The notes under the pieces were generated by a model. It was given only the letters and a program-made list of their open reading frames with translations. It was not told where the DNA came from and searched no databases. The position numbers and the translations under genes are program-made. From an uncultured Arenicella sp. (GTDB lineage: Bacteria; Pseudomonadota; Gammaproteobacteria; Arenicellales; Arenicellaceae), in NCBI GenBank assembly GCA_937974565.1, contig CALJWL010000037.1:92896-156895 (forward strand): 64,000 nucleotides of DNA, given 5' to 3'. Positions 9,493 to 19,879 of this stretch are shown here, in pieces. Every line of letters begins with the position of its first letter. The stretch's first letter is position 1.

Positions 9493-10815
9493 CTAGCTTC
9501 CGGCAACGGTCATACCCTCTACTACGATAGAACCACACTCGGTGTTTCCTCTGCTGTCATAATCATTGCCGATGGCCACTATATTGCGATACATGTCTTG
9601 AAGGTTGCCAGCGATGGTGATTTCTTCGACAGGAAACTGCAGCTCGCCGTTTTCAACCCAAAAGCCAGCCGCCCCGCGCGAGTAATCGCCGGTTACCATA
9701 TTGATGCCTGAGCCAATCAATTCGGTTACCAATAAACCGGTGCCCATTTGTGCTAATAATCGCTGCGCGTCTTGCCCTGTGTTTGAGACAGTCAAGTTGC
9801 GCACCCCACCAGCGTTGGCGGTGGTTACAAGCCCCAGTTTGCGCGCCGCATAAGAACCTAACACGTAACTTTGTAACATACCGCTTTCCACTAAGGCTCG
9901 ATATTCAGGAGTGGCAACGCCTTCACCGTCATACAAAGAGCTACTGGCACCACCCAGTTTATGCGGGTTTTCAGCAATGGTCACAAAATCAGGCAGCACA
10001 GATTCGCCCACTTTATCCAACATAAAGCTGGCTTTTTTGTAAATCGCTCCGCCTTTGATCGCACCAATCAAATGGCTGATAAGGCTCTTAGCCATTATTG
10101 GGTCAAACATCACCGAGGCCTGTTTGCTGCCTATTTGTCGAGCCCCCAGTCGCTGTAACGTGCGCTCGGCAGCCAGTTTTCCGATGGTTTCAGCAGGCTG
10201 TAACTTTGCCGCATTGCGGTTACTATCATACCAATAATCTCGCTGCATACCTTTATCGCTGGTGCCGATAACCGAGCAAGACAGACTGTGTTGACTGCCA
10301 GACCCACTGCGTAAAAAGCCATGTGAATTGGCGTATACCGCATTGCCACTGTAAGAGCTGACCGATGCGCCCTCAGAATTAGTAATGCGATCATCAACAC
10401 CTAAAGCCGCGGCTTCACACGCTAAAGCGATATCCACCATCTCAGCCGTGTCAGCCCGCCACGGATGGTGCAAATCCAACGACTTGCTGTCTGTCGCCAT
10501 TAAATCAGCATCGGCCAAACCTAAACAGTCATCAGCGCCAGTAAAACGAGCGATCGACATGGCCGCGTCGACGGTCGATTTAATCCCCGTTTCACTCATG
10601 TCGGCACTGCTGGCTGAACCTGTTTTATGGTCTTTATAGACACTGACAACAAGCTGAGCGTCGTTGTGTTTTTCCACCGTTTCAAGTTCTTGTTGACGCG
10701 CGGTTATGGAGATTCCCACACCTTGGTGCAACGCTGCTTCCACTTGATCCATGCCTTGCTGAGTTGCGTAATCTATCGCAATTTCAGCGGCTTTGGTTAA
10801 GTCTATCTGGCTCAT
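9493..10815 (-). CDS. pmbA: Metalloprotease subunit PmbA (TldE)
   Basis: PmbA is the partner of TldD in a heteromeric cytoplasmic protease that degrades unfolded peptides and, in enterobacteria, matures microcin B17 and affects CcdA stability. PmbA lacks the metal site and acts with TldD. I start it at ATG 10815 (440 residues, [11 protein letters not shown]), which overlaps the tldD stop as ATGA; a longer frame upstream lies inside tldD and has no family similarity. The C-terminal part shows [37 protein letters not shown] conservation (given here only by position, about residues 363-395). Operon with tldD. No microcin-like substrate gene is visible nearby. Confidence 0.95.
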   Translation of the reverse strand: MSQIDLTKAAEIAIDYATQQGMDQVEAALHQGVGISITARQQELETVEKHNDAQLVVSVYKDHKTGSASSADMSETGIKSTVDAAMSIARFTGADDCLGLADADLMATDSKSLDLHHPWRADTAEMVDIALACEAAALGVDDRITNSEGASVSSYSGNAVYANSHGFLRSGSGSQHSLSCSVIGTSDKGMQRDYWYDSNRNAAKLQPAETIGKLAAERTLQRLGARQIGSKQASVMFDPIMAKSLISHLIGAIKGGAIYKKASFMLDKVGESVLPDFVTIAENPHKLGGASSSLYDGEGVATPEYRALVESGMLQSYVLGSYAARKLGLVTTANAGGVRNLTVSNTGQDAQRLLAQMGTGLLVTELIGSGINMVTGDYSRGAAGFWVENGELQFPVEEITIAGNLQDMYRNIVAIGNDYDSRGNTECGSIVVEGMTVAGS

Positions 10816-12260
10816 AAGCTGACGCCTCCAACGGTTAGCGCGTCCATTTTCAGTGTGGGTTGGCCCACGCCAACCGGCACGCTCTGGCCGTCTTTTCCGC
10901 AAACCCCCACACCTGAGTCCAACGCCAAATCGTTACCCACCATGCTGATGGTTTGCATCGCCTCAGGACCATTACCGATCAGAGTGGCGCCTTTAACAGG
11001 CTGCGTGACTTTACCGTCTTCAATCAAATACGCTTCGCTTGACGAAAACACGAACTTACCTGACGTGATGTCCACCTGACCGCCACCAAAGTTTACCGCG
11101 TAAATGCCATTTTTAACTGATTTGATGATTTCTTCGGGTTCGTATTTACCTGCGTGCATATACGTATTAGTCATGCGTGGCATGGGCAGATGCGCAAAGG
11201 ATTCACGCCGCCCATTACCGGTAACCCCCATGCCCATCAAACGCGCATTATGCTCGTCTTGCATGTAGCCTTTGAGTATGCCGTTTTCAATCAAGACGGT
11301 ATTTTGAGTTTGATTGCCTTCATCATCCACCGACAACGAACCACGACGATCAGCGATAGTGCCATCGTCAACAACGGTGCATTGCTCGGACGCAACCTTT
11401 TCACCTATTCGACCTGAGAAGGCTGATGTGCCCTTGCGATTAAAATCACCCTCTAAACCATGCCCGACGGCTTCATGGAGCAAAATACCAGGCCAACCTG
11501 CGCCCAACACCACTTCCATGGTGCCCGCAGGTGAATCAATCGCTTCTAAGCTCACTAATGCTTGCCTAACGGCTTCGTGTGCATAATGCTCAACCACTTC
11601 TTGTGAAAAATAATCCAAACCAAAACGGCCGCCACCGCCCATGGATCCGCGTTCACGCTTACCGTCTTGCTCAACGATAACAGAAACATTTAAACGTATT
11701 AAGGGACGGACATCAGGGATTTGTCGACCATCACTGGTTAAAATTAACACCACTTCGTACACCGACGATAGGCTGGCCATCACTTCTTTGACTCGAGAAT
11801 CATGAGTGCGAGCCAAACGGTCTGCCAATTCCAATAGGTTTACCTTCTCGATGTCGGTCATTGTGGCCACGGGATCAAGCGCCGAGTATAACGCCGTTGC
11901 GCTTTGCGCACGAAAGCTCGTTAAACCCTCAACGTTTTGACCTTGTCGGCCAATGGCCGTTACTACGTCAGCGGCCGTATTAATAGCCGCCACATTAAGG
12001 TCTTCGCTGTAAGCAAATGCGGTTTTTTCACCGCAAACCGAACGCAAACCAACACCTTGGTCGATATTAAAACTGCCCGTTTTAACCACGCCTTCATCCA
12101 AAGACCATGTTTCGTGCTTGGCATACTGAAAATACATGTCGGCGAAATCACAGCCACCCACATTAGTCAGCTTGTGCATCATCGCACTCAAATCTGGATC
12201 ACTTAAACCCGTTGGTTCAAGCAGCATCGCATGAGCGATGGACAGATGTTGCTCGTTCAT
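10812..12260 (-). CDS. tldD: Metalloprotease TldD
   Basis: TldD is the catalytic, zinc-dependent subunit of the TldD/PmbA protease. The 482-residue protein has the metal-binding motif [11 protein letters not shown] in the middle (HExxxH) and conserved [14 protein letters not shown] and [16 protein letters not shown] segments. Length matches E. coli TldD. The stop overlaps the pmbA start by four bases (ATGA), indicating translational coupling and matched subunit amounts. It follows the nitrilase-type gene after a 173-base gap that has no gene in it. Confidence 0.96.
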   Translation of the reverse strand: MNEQHLSIAHAMLLEPTGLSDPDLSAMMHKLTNVGGCDFADMYFQYAKHETWSLDEGVVKTGSFNIDQGVGLRSVCGEKTAFAYSEDLNVAAINTAADVVTAIGRQGQNVEGLTSFRAQSATALYSALDPVATMTDIEKVNLLELADRLARTHDSRVKEVMASLSSVYEVVLILTSDGRQIPDVRPLIRLNVSVIVEQDGKRERGSMGGGGRFGLDYFSQEVVEHYAHEAVRQALVSLEAIDSPAGTMEVVLGAGWPGILLHEAVGHGLEGDFNRKGTSAFSGRIGEKVASEQCTVVDDGTIADRRGSLSVDDEGNQTQNTVLIENGILKGYMQDEHNARLMGMGVTGNGRRESFAHLPMPRMTNTYMHAGKYEPEEIIKSVKNGIYAVNFGGGQVDITSGKFVFSSSEAYLIEDGKVTQPVKGATLIGNGPEAMQTISMVGNDLALDSGVGVCGKDGQSVPVGVGQPTLKMDALTVGGVSL

Positions 12261-12433
12261 TTATACACCATAAGGTAACGGCGTTTCTCTGCATGATGAC
12301 ACATTGACTCATCAATCGGCAGAGTAAAAGCACTTTAAAAAGGATACCGCGCCACTTATTAGCTAAAACCGTAATAGTTAAAAGCGCAGCTTCAGAGTGT
12401 TATAAGGTTTGTTGGCAAAATAGCAAGCACGAA

Positions 12434-13303
12434 CTAGCCATCCAGTCTTTTATGTTTTGTCACAGGAAAGCGTTGCTCAAGTTTTTTTATCAAATTCAAA
12501 TCAAGGTCAGCGCAAAGTAACCCCGTACTCGCTGCTTCAACCTTAAGCAGCCTACCCCATGGGTCAACGATCATGCTATGCCCCCATGTTCGTCTGCCAC
12601 TGGCGTGCATACCAACCTGCGCGGCTGCCAAAACGAACGCTTGATTTTCAATTGCTCTGGCTCGCAGCAAGCATTCCCAATGCATTTTACCGGTTTCGTA
12701 AGTGAACGCAGAAGGCACGGTAATAATATCCACGCCTTGACGTGAAAAACTTCGATACAGTTCGGGGAAGCGCAAATCATAACAAATTGACGCACCCAAA
12801 CGCACTGAATTTGAACCAATATGTAGAACTCGGCTGGACAGTTGCGATGAACTAAGTTCGCCATGTTGATACGTAGCCGATTCACGATATCGCTGTTTTC
12901 CACCTGCATTCTCAGTTGTCTCAACGTCAACATCGAATAAATGAAGTTTGTCGTAATGCGATAACTCGCCGTTTGGTGACGCAATTAGGCACCTTGCATA
13001 CGGCTTAGGTTGACGCTTGTCGGCCTTTATCGGCAACGAACCTGCGACAATGTAAGTTCTGTAACGAAAGGCCAAATCCCGCACAAAACTCTGTATTCGA
13101 CCAAATTCACTCAATTCAATGATTTGTTCGTGTCGATTTAAAGGCATTTGCGCAAAGTTTTCTGGCAACACCAATAAATCAAGCTTTGGCGCGGACTTTA
13201 ATGACTCTTCAACAAAATTGAGGTTATCGTCAACGCTCGCCGAACTATTCATCTGCAAGCATGCGGCTTTGACAATTGCCATTTTCTGCTGGGCTTGGTT
13301 CAT
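12434..13303 (-). CDS. Carbon-nitrogen hydrolase (Nit-type, probable deaminated glutathione amidase)
   Basis: A 289-residue nitrilase-superfamily enzyme. The catalytic triad is visible: Glu48 in VLPENF, Lys119 in YDKLHLFD and Cys174 in ASICYDLRFPELYR. The sequence CYDLRFPELYR and the position beside yhdP, rng and tldD fit the Nit1/YbeM-like group that hydrolyses deaminated glutathione, a metabolite-repair reaction. The ATG at 13303 overlaps the yhdP stop (ATGA); a second ATG eight codons later could also be used. Substrate is inferred from family, not shown. Confidence 0.88.
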   Translation of the reverse strand: MNQAQQKMAIVKAACLQMNSSASVDDNLNFVEESLKSAPKLDLLVLPENFAQMPLNRHEQIIELSEFGRIQSFVRDLAFRYRTYIVAGSLPIKADKRQPKPYARCLIASPNGELSHYDKLHLFDVDVETTENAGGKQRYRESATYQHGELSSSQLSSRVLHIGSNSVRLGASICYDLRFPELYRSFSRQGVDIITVPSAFTYETGKMHWECLLRARAIENQAFVLAAAQVGMHASGRRTWGHSMIVDPWGRLLKVEAASTGLLCADLDLNLIKKLEQRFPVTKHKRLDG

Positions 13304-16300
13304 TCAACTGTTGATTCACGGCGTTCTTCAGAGCCGGCTTTTCCATAGTCACTTTCGATCTCCTTTTTTGTGGTTTTTTGAGCCGCTTTAAGAGGGTTTC
13401 CTTCGCTGTCAATTTCGACCATTTCAAAGTCTTCCCACGACCCTTTGGCCTGATAACTTCTGAAACTGGCACGGCGCATATCATCCTTAAATATTTGCGA
13501 AGTTAAAAAAACAACGGCTCCGGCTGTCGGGTTTGCCAACGCACTTAATAGGGTTAAATTGCCACCCAACTCAGGAGAAATATGCACATCCATGTCAATC
13601 AACTCTTCGTCCAAACTAAGCTTACCTTCCATGCGAACAAATACAGCAGGGGTCAGAATAAACGCTTCTTGTAAGATCGCATCACCGTTGGACAACAGCC
13701 CTCGGTAACGCATTCGATCAAACTGCAAACCACTGGCAAACACATCGCGAAAGTCGAACACTAAACGGCGCGCAATTGTATTGAAATTAAGCAACCCAAC
13801 AAGCTTGCCACTGCCCGGTTCCACTTGCACTAGTTCACCGTCTTTAACAAACAAATCAAACTTACCATTTAGCCTAGAGTAGTCAAATTCATGCGGTGCC
13901 CCAGCCCATTCCAGCGTGCCGCCCATTGAACCGCGACCTTTACGAATATAGCCTTCAAAGTCCATGTCATTTAACGCACCTTCCGCCTCATCTATGGTGG
14001 TGCTAAAATCGAATGACGACAAAGAGCCGGTCGTTTTTCGGTTTGTCCACCCGCCTGCCGCCACGGTTCGGATACCGTTATGCACTAATGCTAACTTTTC
14101 AACCACCCATTGATCGTTGTTTGTCCTACCACGAAAATCCAACGCGCCTAATTGACGCCCATTCATCTTTAGCGCGTCAATGGTCAAATTAATTGTCGGA
14201 TAGTCCGTGGGTTGCAACGTTTTCTCTATTGGCTCAACGTCAACATCAATATTGTCATCAAGGGGACCAATAATCAGTTTATCCAAATCAAAACTGTAAA
14301 CGGCTTCGTCCGCCCTAGGCGTTAGAGTTGCTTGACCCGAGACATGGTCGCCATTTAGCTGACCAGTCCAAAGCAAACCATCGACTGTGGCCATCTTGAT
14401 ATCTAACGAACCAAATGGTCGGCTCAATGAAATCGCAGACGGAGTCTTGATGCGAACACTTTTCATCGCATCAAGAAAATCGGTATTTTGACTGGCTTTT
14501 ATCGGTTCAAATTGAGCCAATTCAATCACCGAATCAAGCAAATTGTCGATGTCCAATTGAGGGTGTTCTATGTGAATATTGATGCCCCGTGGTGGCTCGC
14601 TGTTTTGTTCAACTAAGGGCACATCAACCGCAGTGTTGCCTATTTCTATCAACGCGCGGTCAAACAAACTGCTAGGCTTGCCTTGTTCGTTAACGCTTGA
14701 GTCAGTCTCATCTATTACTGCTCGGGCTAATTCAGGGGCGTTATCAGCTTCAAATCTCGCTCTAAGCAAATCGTTGTAACTTAATAATAGACTGGCTTTT
14801 GGTGTCTTGCCATCGACGGTCCTTCCACCCAAATTAAGTGACAAATCAAATACGGCTGCCGCCCCAGCCGGTTTAGCCAACGGCTCGGGTGCCGTCACCC
14901 CCACACCGACAAGATTCGAGTTACCGTTGATGATTAGATTTGAACCGTCTATGTCCAAAGTACCATTCCATGCAGTCTGCCCCGAAAACCAAGTAAGCAT
15001 GTGTTCGCCAATCCATGGCTCTAACTCGGCCGTTTTAGCGAATCCAGACCCTTGCAATTGCATTTTGGGCGGACGAGTTTGCTCGGTGGTAATAAGCTTA
15101 GCCTTAGCTGTACCACCTAAAAACTTTGCTGTTATTTTTTCTGAAGTAACTGTTTTATCGGTGAAAGATATCACGCTATCAATATCGGTAAGCGGCACAC
15201 CCGAAGGCAACGTCACCGCACCTGACTTTATCGTGGCGGTACCATTAACGGATAGATCTCGAATTTTGTTTAACGGAAACTCTAACGTCACATCAATATC
15301 AACCTTACCGCCAGTCGGTTGCACCGGTAACACCTTAGGGCGTTGATCAGCCGGGATCAATGGCCCTTGGAAAATAAACGCCATGCCCTTTTCTAATGAG
15401 GTCTGCGTTCTACCATTAAGCTTTAGCAGCGCACCGGGGGAAAAAATATTTTCTATGGTTAATTTGCCATCGCTAACTGAGTCACCGTTAAGCCGTAATT
15501 GGTTCGGGTATATGCTCAAAAGATCATTTTCTAACGTGGCAACGCCTTTACCATTGGTTGCTGCTGGCCAATCAAAGGCCGGCGAATAATCAATCACTGC
15601 GCCATCAAAATCGCCTGTAATCAACAATTCAGCTTTACCATCCGCCATTGCTGTCGGGGTTAACTCACCACGATAACTGGCCCGGCCGTTTTCTAAATTG
15701 CCTTGTTTAAAAGCGACAGTGAGCCATTCTTTAAATTTGGCCAATTTCTTTACTTCGGGCAAATAGCCTGAAAGCGTGTCGATATCATCAACCGTGAATT
15801 TTGCACTGACGTCCAGTAACAACGGTTTTACATTAGTCACAACGTCGCCGTTTTGAAAACTCAAGTCACTGATAGATTCAACGGTGAATAAGTCGCCCAA
15901 AGCGGAGACTTTTTGACTGCTATTAGCCACAGTCAAACTGGCGTTTATGTCATATATTGAAAGGTTTGGATCATTGAACTGCGCTTGGCGTAATGACGCT
16001 TGAATTTCACCATTAGCGTTTCTAACCCAAGTGAAACGACCTTTCGCAGAATCAACCGGAAAACTCGTTGGATAAAGGCGACTCCATTCAAAAGTTGAAT
16101 CCGTTGATTTAAAATTGAAACTGCCTTTATCAAGCCCCGCGACTAAGTCACCACTGAGGTTGTTCAATGCCGGTAATGATTCGAGCGACTTGAAACCCAA
16201 GTCACTGACCGACGCATTAAGAGACCAGTCACTGATATCCATCAAAGCGCCTGTAAAAGTAAAGTCAACATCATGCAAAACACCAGACACTTGGGCGTCC

Positions 16301-17115
16301 AACACCCAACGTAATTTATCCGTCAACCCGCTGAGAGCTAGAAAGTCTCTAATGCTTGCAACGTTCAAGCGTGCCAAACTTACACGCCCAATACCGTCTT
16401 CGACTTTAAACGATAAGTCCCCAGGCTTGACCAGCTGCTGATCTGCGCCACTGGTGAGTTCAATAGACGCATCCCAATTATCCGATGAAAACAAATCACC
16501 TTGCGCAACGGCAATGGCCGTTACCCGACCCTTGGGGCTGGTTATCGTCGCTTTCGAGGACCGACTCTGTTGCTGACGATCATAAACAAACGATATATCT
16601 TTATAGCGTTTAATTGAGCCATTTGATTGACGCCAACGAATTTCACCGTCATGCCAGGCCGCGCTTGATTGGTTGAGCATCCAAGAGAGCAGGCGTTTAC
16701 GGTTAAACCCCAACTCTTTACGATCAGACAGGGTAATACCGGCAATCTGAAGTTTGTTATTGGGTAACGTCACCACTTCCAGGCTGGGACGCTCAACTGC
16801 GAAATCAGTGAACCTTGGCCACAGTGTAAAAAGTGAACTAGGGCTGACAACCACCGCCGCACTATCAAACGATAAGGCTGCCTGGTTGGGGGTATCACTT
16901 TCGATATACAAGCCTTGTATACGCAACGCAGGCGACCCACCGACCCACGACGTTTCTAACTGCTCAATTTTTACGGGGCGCCCAAAAACCGATGTCAGAT
17001 TATCTTCCAACAAACCTTTGTGTCGTTCCGCAGAACCAAAATACAAGGCCAAACCTACCCAACATAAACAGTAGAGTAAAAGCAGTATGCCTATAATTTT
17101 AGCTAATAGTTTCAA
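13300..17115 (-). CDS. yhdP: YhdP-family AsmA-like envelope protein
   Basis: A very large (1271-residue) protein with one N-terminal membrane anchor (AKIIGILLLLYCLCWVGLAL, residues about 5-24) and a long periplasmic region of repeated beta-strands, the layout of AsmA-like bridge proteins. YhdP of E. coli moves phospholipids between inner and outer membranes. The C-terminal part contains EGALNDMDFEGYIRKGRG and LNFNTIARRLVFDFRD, typical of the DUF3971/AsmA-like C-terminal region. The reading frame begins with TTG at 17115, with no ATG before the anchor and no strong Shine-Dalgarno, so the start is less sure than the gene. It lies 50 bases after rng and overlaps the nitrilase gene. Confidence 0.9.
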   Translation of the reverse strand: MKLLAKIIGILLLLYCLCWVGLALYFGSAERHKGLLEDNLTSVFGRPVKIEQLETSWVGGSPALRIQGLYIESDTPNQAALSFDSAAVVVSPSSLFTLWPRFTDFAVERPSLEVVTLPNNKLQIAGITLSDRKELGFNRKRLLSWMLNQSSAAWHDGEIRWRQSNGSIKRYKDISFVYDRQQQSRSSKATITSPKGRVTAIAVAQGDLFSSDNWDASIELTSGADQQLVKPGDLSFKVEDGIGRVSLARLNVASIRDFLALSGLTDKLRWVLDAQVSGVLHDVDFTFTGALMDISDWSLNASVSDLGFKSLESLPALNNLSGDLVAGLDKGSFNFKSTDSTFEWSRLYPTSFPVDSAKGRFTWVRNANGEIQASLRQAQFNDPNLSIYDINASLTVANSSQKVSALGDLFTVESISDLSFQNGDVVTNVKPLLLDVSAKFTVDDIDTLSGYLPEVKKLAKFKEWLTVAFKQGNLENGRASYRGELTPTAMADGKAELLITGDFDGAVIDYSPAFDWPAATNGKGVATLENDLLSIYPNQLRLNGDSVSDGKLTIENIFSPGALLKLNGRTQTSLEKGMAFIFQGPLIPADQRPKVLPVQPTGGKVDIDVTLEFPLNKIRDLSVNGTATIKSGAVTLPSGVPLTDIDSVISFTDKTVTSEKITAKFLGGTAKAKLITTEQTRPPKMQLQGSGFAKTAELEPWIGEHMLTWFSGQTAWNGTLDIDGSNLIINGNSNLVGVGVTAPEPLAKPAGAAAVFDLSLNLGGRTVDGKTPKASLLLSYNDLLRARFEADNAPELARAVIDETDSSVNEQGKPSSLFDRALIEIGNTAVDVPLVEQNSEPPRGINIHIEHPQLDIDNLLDSVIELAQFEPIKASQNTDFLDAMKSVRIKTPSAISLSRPFGSLDIKMATVDGLLWTGQLNGDHVSGQATLTPRADEAVYSFDLDKLIIGPLDDNIDVDVEPIEKTLQPTDYPTINLTIDALKMNGRQLGALDFRGRTNNDQWVVEKLALVHNGIRTVAAGGWTNRKTTGSLSSFDFSTTIDEAEGALNDMDFEGYIRKGRGSMGGTLEWAGAPHEFDYSRLNGKFDLFVKDGELVQVEPGSGKLVGLLNFNTIARRLVFDFRDVFASGLQFDRMRYRGLLSNGDAILQEAFILTPAVFVRMEGKLSLDEELIDMDVHISPELGGNLTLLSALANPTAGAVVFLTSQIFKDDMRRASFRSYQAKGSWEDFEMVEIDSEGNPLKAAQKTTKKEIESDYGKAGSEERRESTVE

Positions 17116-17165
17116 TGCTATATGAACAGTAGGTCGAGTCTAATTATTTGCTACTTTCTCAATGT

Positions 17166-18644
17166 CTACGCCAGCACAATCTCATAATCTTGTTGTAGAA
17201 AATGCGTGTCTACCTGTAAGCTGATCGGTCGATCAATAAACTCTTGTAAGTCTGCCAAACTGCTGGCCTCTTCGTCCAACAATAAATTGACCACGGCCGA
17301 CGACGCCACAATGGTATACGACTGTGCCTTAAATTGACGGTCTTCGCGCAACAATTCGCGCAAAATTTCGTAACACACGGTTTGCACCGTTTTAACCATG
17401 CCCCGCCCATTACAGCTTGGGCAAGTTTCACACATTGTGTGTTCTAAACTTTCGCGAGTGCGTTTACGAGTAACCTCCACCAAGCCCAATGGGGAAATAT
17501 CCGTGATATTAATCTTGACCCGGTCTTTAACAATGGCGGCTTCTAAAGCGGCCAAGACTTGCTTCTTGTGTTTTGCACTTTGCATATCGATAAAATCGAT
17601 GATGATGATGCCACCTAAGTTACGCAACCGCATTTGATGCGCTATTTCAGTGGCGGCTTCAAGATTGGTTTTGAACAACGTTTCCTCGAGATTGCGACGG
17701 CCCACATAGCTTCCGGTATTAACGTCTATGGTGGTCATTGCCTCAGTTTGATCGATGATCATGTCACCGCCAGACTTGAGCATCACCTTGCGCTGCATTG
17801 CATTTTCGATTTCTTGCTCGACCGAATACAAACCAAACACAGGTTGCTCACCAGGGTAGTATTCAAGCAGTACAACGGCTTCCGGCACAAATTCTTTGGC
17901 AAAACTCACGGCTTTATCAAAGGTCTCACGAGAATCTATGCGAATTTTCTCAAGGTTATCATGCACCAAATCACGCATAGTGCGCAGCGCTAAAGGCACA
18001 TCCTCGTGAATCAACGACGCGGGCTTTGCTGTCGTCATTGACGACGACACATAGCCCCACAAACGCTGTTGAAATACAATGTCGTGAGCAATATCTTCGT
18101 CACTAGCGGACTCTGCCAGCGTACGGATAATAAAGCCACCGGCCAGCATTTGCTGTTCTATACAAGTCTCAACAATGCCGCGCAAACGATCGCGCTCTTC
18201 TTCATTTTCAATCTTCTGTGAGATGCCAATGTCGTCGCCGTTAGGGAGATACACTAAATTGCGAGACGGCATACTCAGTTCGGTGGTTAATCGCGCACCC
18301 TTAGAGCCAATCGGGTCTTTAAGGGCCTGCACGAATACGGATTCACCCTCACGCACTAACTCTTGAATGGGCGGAACTTGTTTGATCGGGGTGCCGGAAA
18401 ACGCAGGGTCGCTTCGAGCTATGTCGGCGGCGTGTAAAAACCCATTTTTATCAAGCCCGATATCAACGAACGCCGCTTGCATACCCGGCAACACACGCAC
18501 CACTTTGCCTTTATAGATATTGCCAACAATACCACGCGATAAAGTGCGCTCTAAATGCAACTCTTGCACTACACCATTTTCGATCACCGCCACTCGCGTT
18601 TCACGCGGCGTGACATTAATCAGTATTTCTTCTTTGCTAGCCAT
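17166..18644 (-). CDS. rng: Ribonuclease G
   Basis: RNase G/E-type endoribonuclease that matures the 5' end of 16S rRNA and degrades some mRNAs. The 492-residue length is that of RNase G, without the scaffold tail of RNase E. An S1-like RNA-binding domain sits near residues 35-125 (GIVGNIYKGKVVRVLPGMQA). The catalytic aspartates are in MTTIDVNTGSYVG and IIIIDFIDM, and the zinc-link cysteines in CETCPSCNGRGM. The rlmH-maf-rng-yhdP order seen here is common in gammaproteobacteria. Confidence 0.96.
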   Translation of the reverse strand: MASKEEILINVTPRETRVAVIENGVVQELHLERTLSRGIVGNIYKGKVVRVLPGMQAAFVDIGLDKNGFLHAADIARSDPAFSGTPIKQVPPIQELVREGESVFVQALKDPIGSKGARLTTELSMPSRNLVYLPNGDDIGISQKIENEEERDRLRGIVETCIEQQMLAGGFIIRTLAESASDEDIAHDIVFQQRLWGYVSSSMTTAKPASLIHEDVPLALRTMRDLVHDNLEKIRIDSRETFDKAVSFAKEFVPEAVVLLEYYPGEQPVFGLYSVEQEIENAMQRKVMLKSGGDMIIDQTEAMTTIDVNTGSYVGRRNLEETLFKTNLEAATEIAHQMRLRNLGGIIIIDFIDMQSAKHKKQVLAALEAAIVKDRVKINITDISPLGLVEVTRKRTRESLEHTMCETCPSCNGRGMVKTVQTVCYEILRELLREDRQFKAQSYTIVASSAVVNLLLDEEASSLADLQEFIDRPISLQVDTHFLQQDYEIVLA

Positions 18645-18716
18645 TTAATTGTTATTAATCATTCACAAATACCGGGGTTATAGACCCTAAAGACCCGCTT
18701 TTGACAAAGAACAACG

Positions 18717-19334
18717 TTACAACCAGTTCAGGTTAATATCCGTCAACAGTTGGTTCACTTCACGCAACGGAAGGCCTACCACATTGCTATAACTACCATT
18801 GATTAGCTTAACCCACGCTGAAGCAAAGCCCTGAATCGCGTACGCGCCGGCTTTGTCGGTGGGTTCACCGGTTGCCCAATAACGTTGCATTTGCGCCTCA
18901 GTAACGCGGCCAAACTCCACATCTGTAATGACCAATTTAACTTGAGGCTTACCAGAAACCATCAGACACACCGCCGTCATCACCTGATGTTTACTGGCAC
19001 TGAGTGCCGACCAGATGCGGGTTGCGTGTTCATAGTCGCGGGGTTTACCAAAAACTCGGTCACCCTGCACCACAATGGTGTCGGCCGCTAAAATAGCCGT
19101 TGTTGTAAGACTTGTTGACGGTATTTTCAGATCGATCGCAGCTTGAGCCGCTTTATCACGAGCAAGGCGCACCACAAAGTCTTCGGGTGCCTCACCTTCG
19201 GTGCGGCTCTCATCGGTGTTCGTGCTGTGTACGGAGAAATCCAAGCCCATGCTTGTCAACAACTCTCGTCGGCGTGGCGAAGCGGATGCAAGCACCAAAG
19301 ACAGGGTCGAAGTAGGGAGGTCGCTTGATGCCAT
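18717..19334 (-). CDS. maf: Maf-family nucleotide pyrophosphatase (YhdE type)
   Basis: House-cleaning pyrophosphatase acting on dTTP/UTP and modified nucleotides. The start ATG at 19334 gives a 205-residue protein whose LVLASASPRRRELL motif sits at the normal place; the frame is open for another 31 codons upstream but that stretch overlaps rlmH and lacks similarity. Other motifs: AADTIVVQGDRVFGKP, the catalytic Asp environment, and GEPTDKAGAYAIQG. The ATG follows the rlmH stop by one base, indicating tight coupling. Confidence 0.93.
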   Translation of the reverse strand: MASSDLPTSTLSLVLASASPRRRELLTSMGLDFSVHSTNTDESRTEGEAPEDFVVRLARDKAAQAAIDLKIPSTSLTTTAILAADTIVVQGDRVFGKPRDYEHATRIWSALSASKHQVMTAVCLMVSGKPQVKLVITDVEFGRVTEAQMQRYWATGEPTDKAGAYAIQGFASAWVKLINGSYSNVVGLPLREVNQLLTDINLNWL

Positions 19335-19335
19335 A

Positions 19336-19809
19336 CTAATCGCCTCGATGATACGGAAGGCTGGCGTTGATGCTCCACGCCCGATATAACTGCTCAGCCA
19401 GCATAACTCGCACCACTGGGTGTGCAAAAGTCATGGCCGACAAAGACCATTTCATTGGCACTTGATTAAGAAAATTAGAGTCTATGCCCTCAGGGCCACC
19501 CACCATAATAGCCACGTCTTGGCTTTCATCAATCCAGTTTTGCAAGTGCTTTGCCAAATCATCAGTGCTGATGTGCTTGCCTTTGCGATCTAATGCGATG
19601 GTTAACGCCCCCTTAGGCACGGCCTCTTGTAATGCGCTTGCTTCATCGCGAAGTATGCGCGCCGTATCGGCGTTTTTACCTCGCTTTTTCGCTTGAATTT
19701 CAATCAAGTCTAATGCGCAAAGAGTTGGCATGCGTTGGGCGTATTCTTTATACCCTTGCTCTACCCATCTTGGCATTTTGGTGCCAACGGCTAACAGTTT
19801 AATGCGCAT
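19336..19809 (-). CDS. rlmH: 23S rRNA (pseudouridine1915-N3)-methyltransferase
   Basis: SPOUT methyltransferase that methylates pseudouridine 1915 in helix 69 of 23S rRNA on assembled 70S ribosomes. ATG 19809 gives 157 residues starting MRIKLLAVGTKMP, matching the family; a GTG six codons upstream is possible but less likely. The knot region shows LDRKGKHIS, IMVGGPEG and the C-terminal ASLPYHR motif. Immediately downstream is maf; upstream is the nadD-rsfS fusion gene, whose RsfS half is also a large-subunit factor. Confidence 0.95.
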   Translation of the reverse strand: MRIKLLAVGTKMPRWVEQGYKEYAQRMPTLCALDLIEIQAKKRGKNADTARILRDEASALQEAVPKGALTIALDRKGKHISTDDLAKHLQNWIDESQDVAIMVGGPEGIDSNFLNQVPMKWSLSAMTFAHPVVRVMLAEQLYRAWSINASLPYHRGD

Positions 19810-19879
19810 AGGCCGCAGGGCAGGCACTGGCGTTGAACTTTAAACTGCTCGACAAACCTAGCATACAAACAGTGTCAAA

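Noticed and set aside
9493..12260. TldD/PmbA as a microcin-type peptide biosynthesis locus
   Set aside because: No small precursor peptide, cyclodehydratase or exporter gene is nearby; TldD/PmbA is widespread as a housekeeping protease.
19335..19427. Longer N-terminus for Maf inside rlmH
   Set aside because: The extension overlaps rlmH coding sequence and lacks family similarity; ATG 19334 gives the normal start.
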